Shown piece by piece: positions 6,218 through 6,497 of a stretch of DNA of 6,497 bases. This DNA comes from JAGOBX01 sp017999075 [NCBI: Candidatus Babelota bacterium]. Its GTDB lineage: Bacteria > JAGOBX01. The notes beneath the pieces were generated by a model. It ran no database searches, was not told the origin of the DNA, and saw only the letters and a list, made by a program, of their open reading frames with translations. A program made the position numbers and the translations under genes. The DNA is taken from positions 1 through 6,497 of the forward strand of contig JAGOBX010000202.1 in NCBI GenBank assembly GCA_017999075.1, read 5' to 3'. Each line of letters opens with the position of its first letter. Position 1 is the first letter of the stretch.

Positions 6218-6258
6218 AAATATTTGAAAAAATAATTTTTAATTTTTTTTGTGAATAA

Positions 6259-6287
6259 TTGATATTTTTGATTATGTATTTTATAAT
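6259..6287 (+). promoter_or_regulatory. Possible sigma70-type promoter before the class-III aminotransferase gene
   Basis: TTGATA at 6259-6264 (five of six matches to TTGACA) and TATAAT at 6282-6287 (six of six) are 17 nt apart, the ideal spacing. The predicted start of transcription, near 6294, falls just after the gene's AGGAG at 6289-6293, so such a transcript would lack the site. The match may be chance in an AT-rich gap, or it may give a nearly leaderless message. Confidence 0.3.
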
Positions 6288-6288
6288 T

Positions 6289-6293
6289 AGGAG
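6289..6293 (+). promoter_or_regulatory. Ribosome binding site for the class-III aminotransferase gene
   Basis: AGGAG ends 11 nt before the ATG at 6305. It supports this start and would be used by read-through transcripts from the upstream genes. Confidence 0.6.
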
Positions 6294-6304
6294 TTGTATT
6301 TTAT

Positions 6305-6497
6305 ATGGCAAAAAAAGATTTTAGTAGCCGTTTGCATGCGGTAATACCTGCTGGAGCTCATACTTACAGCAGAGGCGATGATCAATATCCGGAAAATGCT
6401 CCTCAGATTCTTGAACGTGGTGAAGGATGTTTTTTATGGGACGGAAATGGGAAAAAGTATCTTGATTATGGAATGGCTCTTCGCGCAGTTACAGTCC
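6305..6497 (+). CDS. Class-III PLP aminotransferase, glutamate-1-semialdehyde-aminomutase-like, N-terminal part (cut by right edge)
   Basis: 64 complete codons run to the right edge without a stop. The start MAKKDFSSRLHAVIPAGAHTYSRGDD, followed by PENAPQILERGEGCFLWDGNGKKYLDYGMALRAV, matches the N-terminus of HemL-like class-III aminotransferases. PGGxHT/S-type and RGEGxxxWDxDGxxYxDY patterns (about 38-55) are typical. The PLP-binding Lys and the rest of the fold (usually 420-450 residues in all) lie outside the window. A true HemL in tetrapyrrole synthesis is unlikely here: the gene follows a nonulosonate locus and an oxidoreductase, and the reading YSRGDDQYPENAP differs from the usual HemL N-terminus. 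Homologues near surface-sugar genes are known, but their substrates are mostly undefined. A plausible role is transamination of a sugar or of a small acyl donor that decorates the nonulosonate. Confidence 0.8.
   Translation, partial: MAKKDFSSRLHAVIPAGAHTYSRGDDQYPENAPQILERGEGCFLWDGNGKKYLDYGMALRAVTV

Noticed and set aside
6226-6250. A/T-only inverted repeat with a T8 run after the oxidoreductase gene
   Set aside because: The stem has no G-C pairs, so it would be unstable. In gaps this AT-rich such matches are expected by chance.
1-6497. CRISPR arrays, tRNA/rRNA genes, insertion sequences or attachment sites
   Set aside because: No regularly spaced repeats, cloverleaf-like GC-rich segments, transposase motifs or terminal inverted repeats were seen. 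Nearly all of the window is accounted for by the eight genes.

Overview
This is an AT-rich bacterial window (roughly 30% GC by eye). All recognisable genes lie on the + strand and use the standard code: TGA ends the neuB-like gene and TAA ends the other complete ones. It holds most of a nonulosonic (sialic-like) acid biosynthesis locus, best read as a legionaminic-acid locus of the kind that supplies sugars for flagellin, S-layer, LPS or capsule glycosylation. The taxon cannot be fixed from the sequence. AT-rich Clostridia, Spirochaetes, Campylobacterota and Elusimicrobia-like bacteria would all fit.

Layout: (1) 1-338, the C-terminal end of a LegC-type PLP aminotransferase. (2) 355-1416, a CBS-pair plus sugar-1-phosphate nucleotidyltransferase fusion of PtmE type. 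(3) A 114-nt gap with a small hairpin. (4) 1531-2178, a NeuD/PglD-type hexapeptide acetyltransferase. (5) 2168-3184, a NeuB/LegI synthase overlapping the previous gene. (6) 3258-4421, a NeuC/LegG hydrolysing 2-epimerase. (7) 4449-5168, a NeuA/LegF/PtmB CMP-sugar synthetase. (8) 5246-6217, a Gfo/Idh/MocA oxidoreductase with an atypical active site. (9) 6305 to the right edge, the N-terminus of a class-III, glutamate-1-semialdehyde-aminomutase-like aminotransferase.

Together: the nucleotidyltransferase would activate a hexosamine-1-phosphate, as a GDP-sugar if it behaves like Campylobacter PtmE. A 4,6-dehydratase, presumably upstream and outside the window, and the LegC enzyme would then make a 4-amino-4,6-dideoxy sugar. 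The NeuD/PglD-like enzyme would N-acetylate it. The NeuC-like enzyme would release 2,4-diacetamido-2,4,6-trideoxymannose. The NeuB-like enzyme would condense this with phosphoenolpyruvate, and the NeuA-like enzyme would make the CMP-activated donor. The oxidoreductase and class-III aminotransferase that follow are not part of the core route and look like a tailoring or variant module.

The same-strand order, gaps of -11 to 114 nt and lack of a convincing terminator suggest one long transcript. The core genes are a recognised system. The less explained parts are the two downstream genes, the atypical residues in the oxidoreductase and the CMP-synthetase, and some small non-coding structures.
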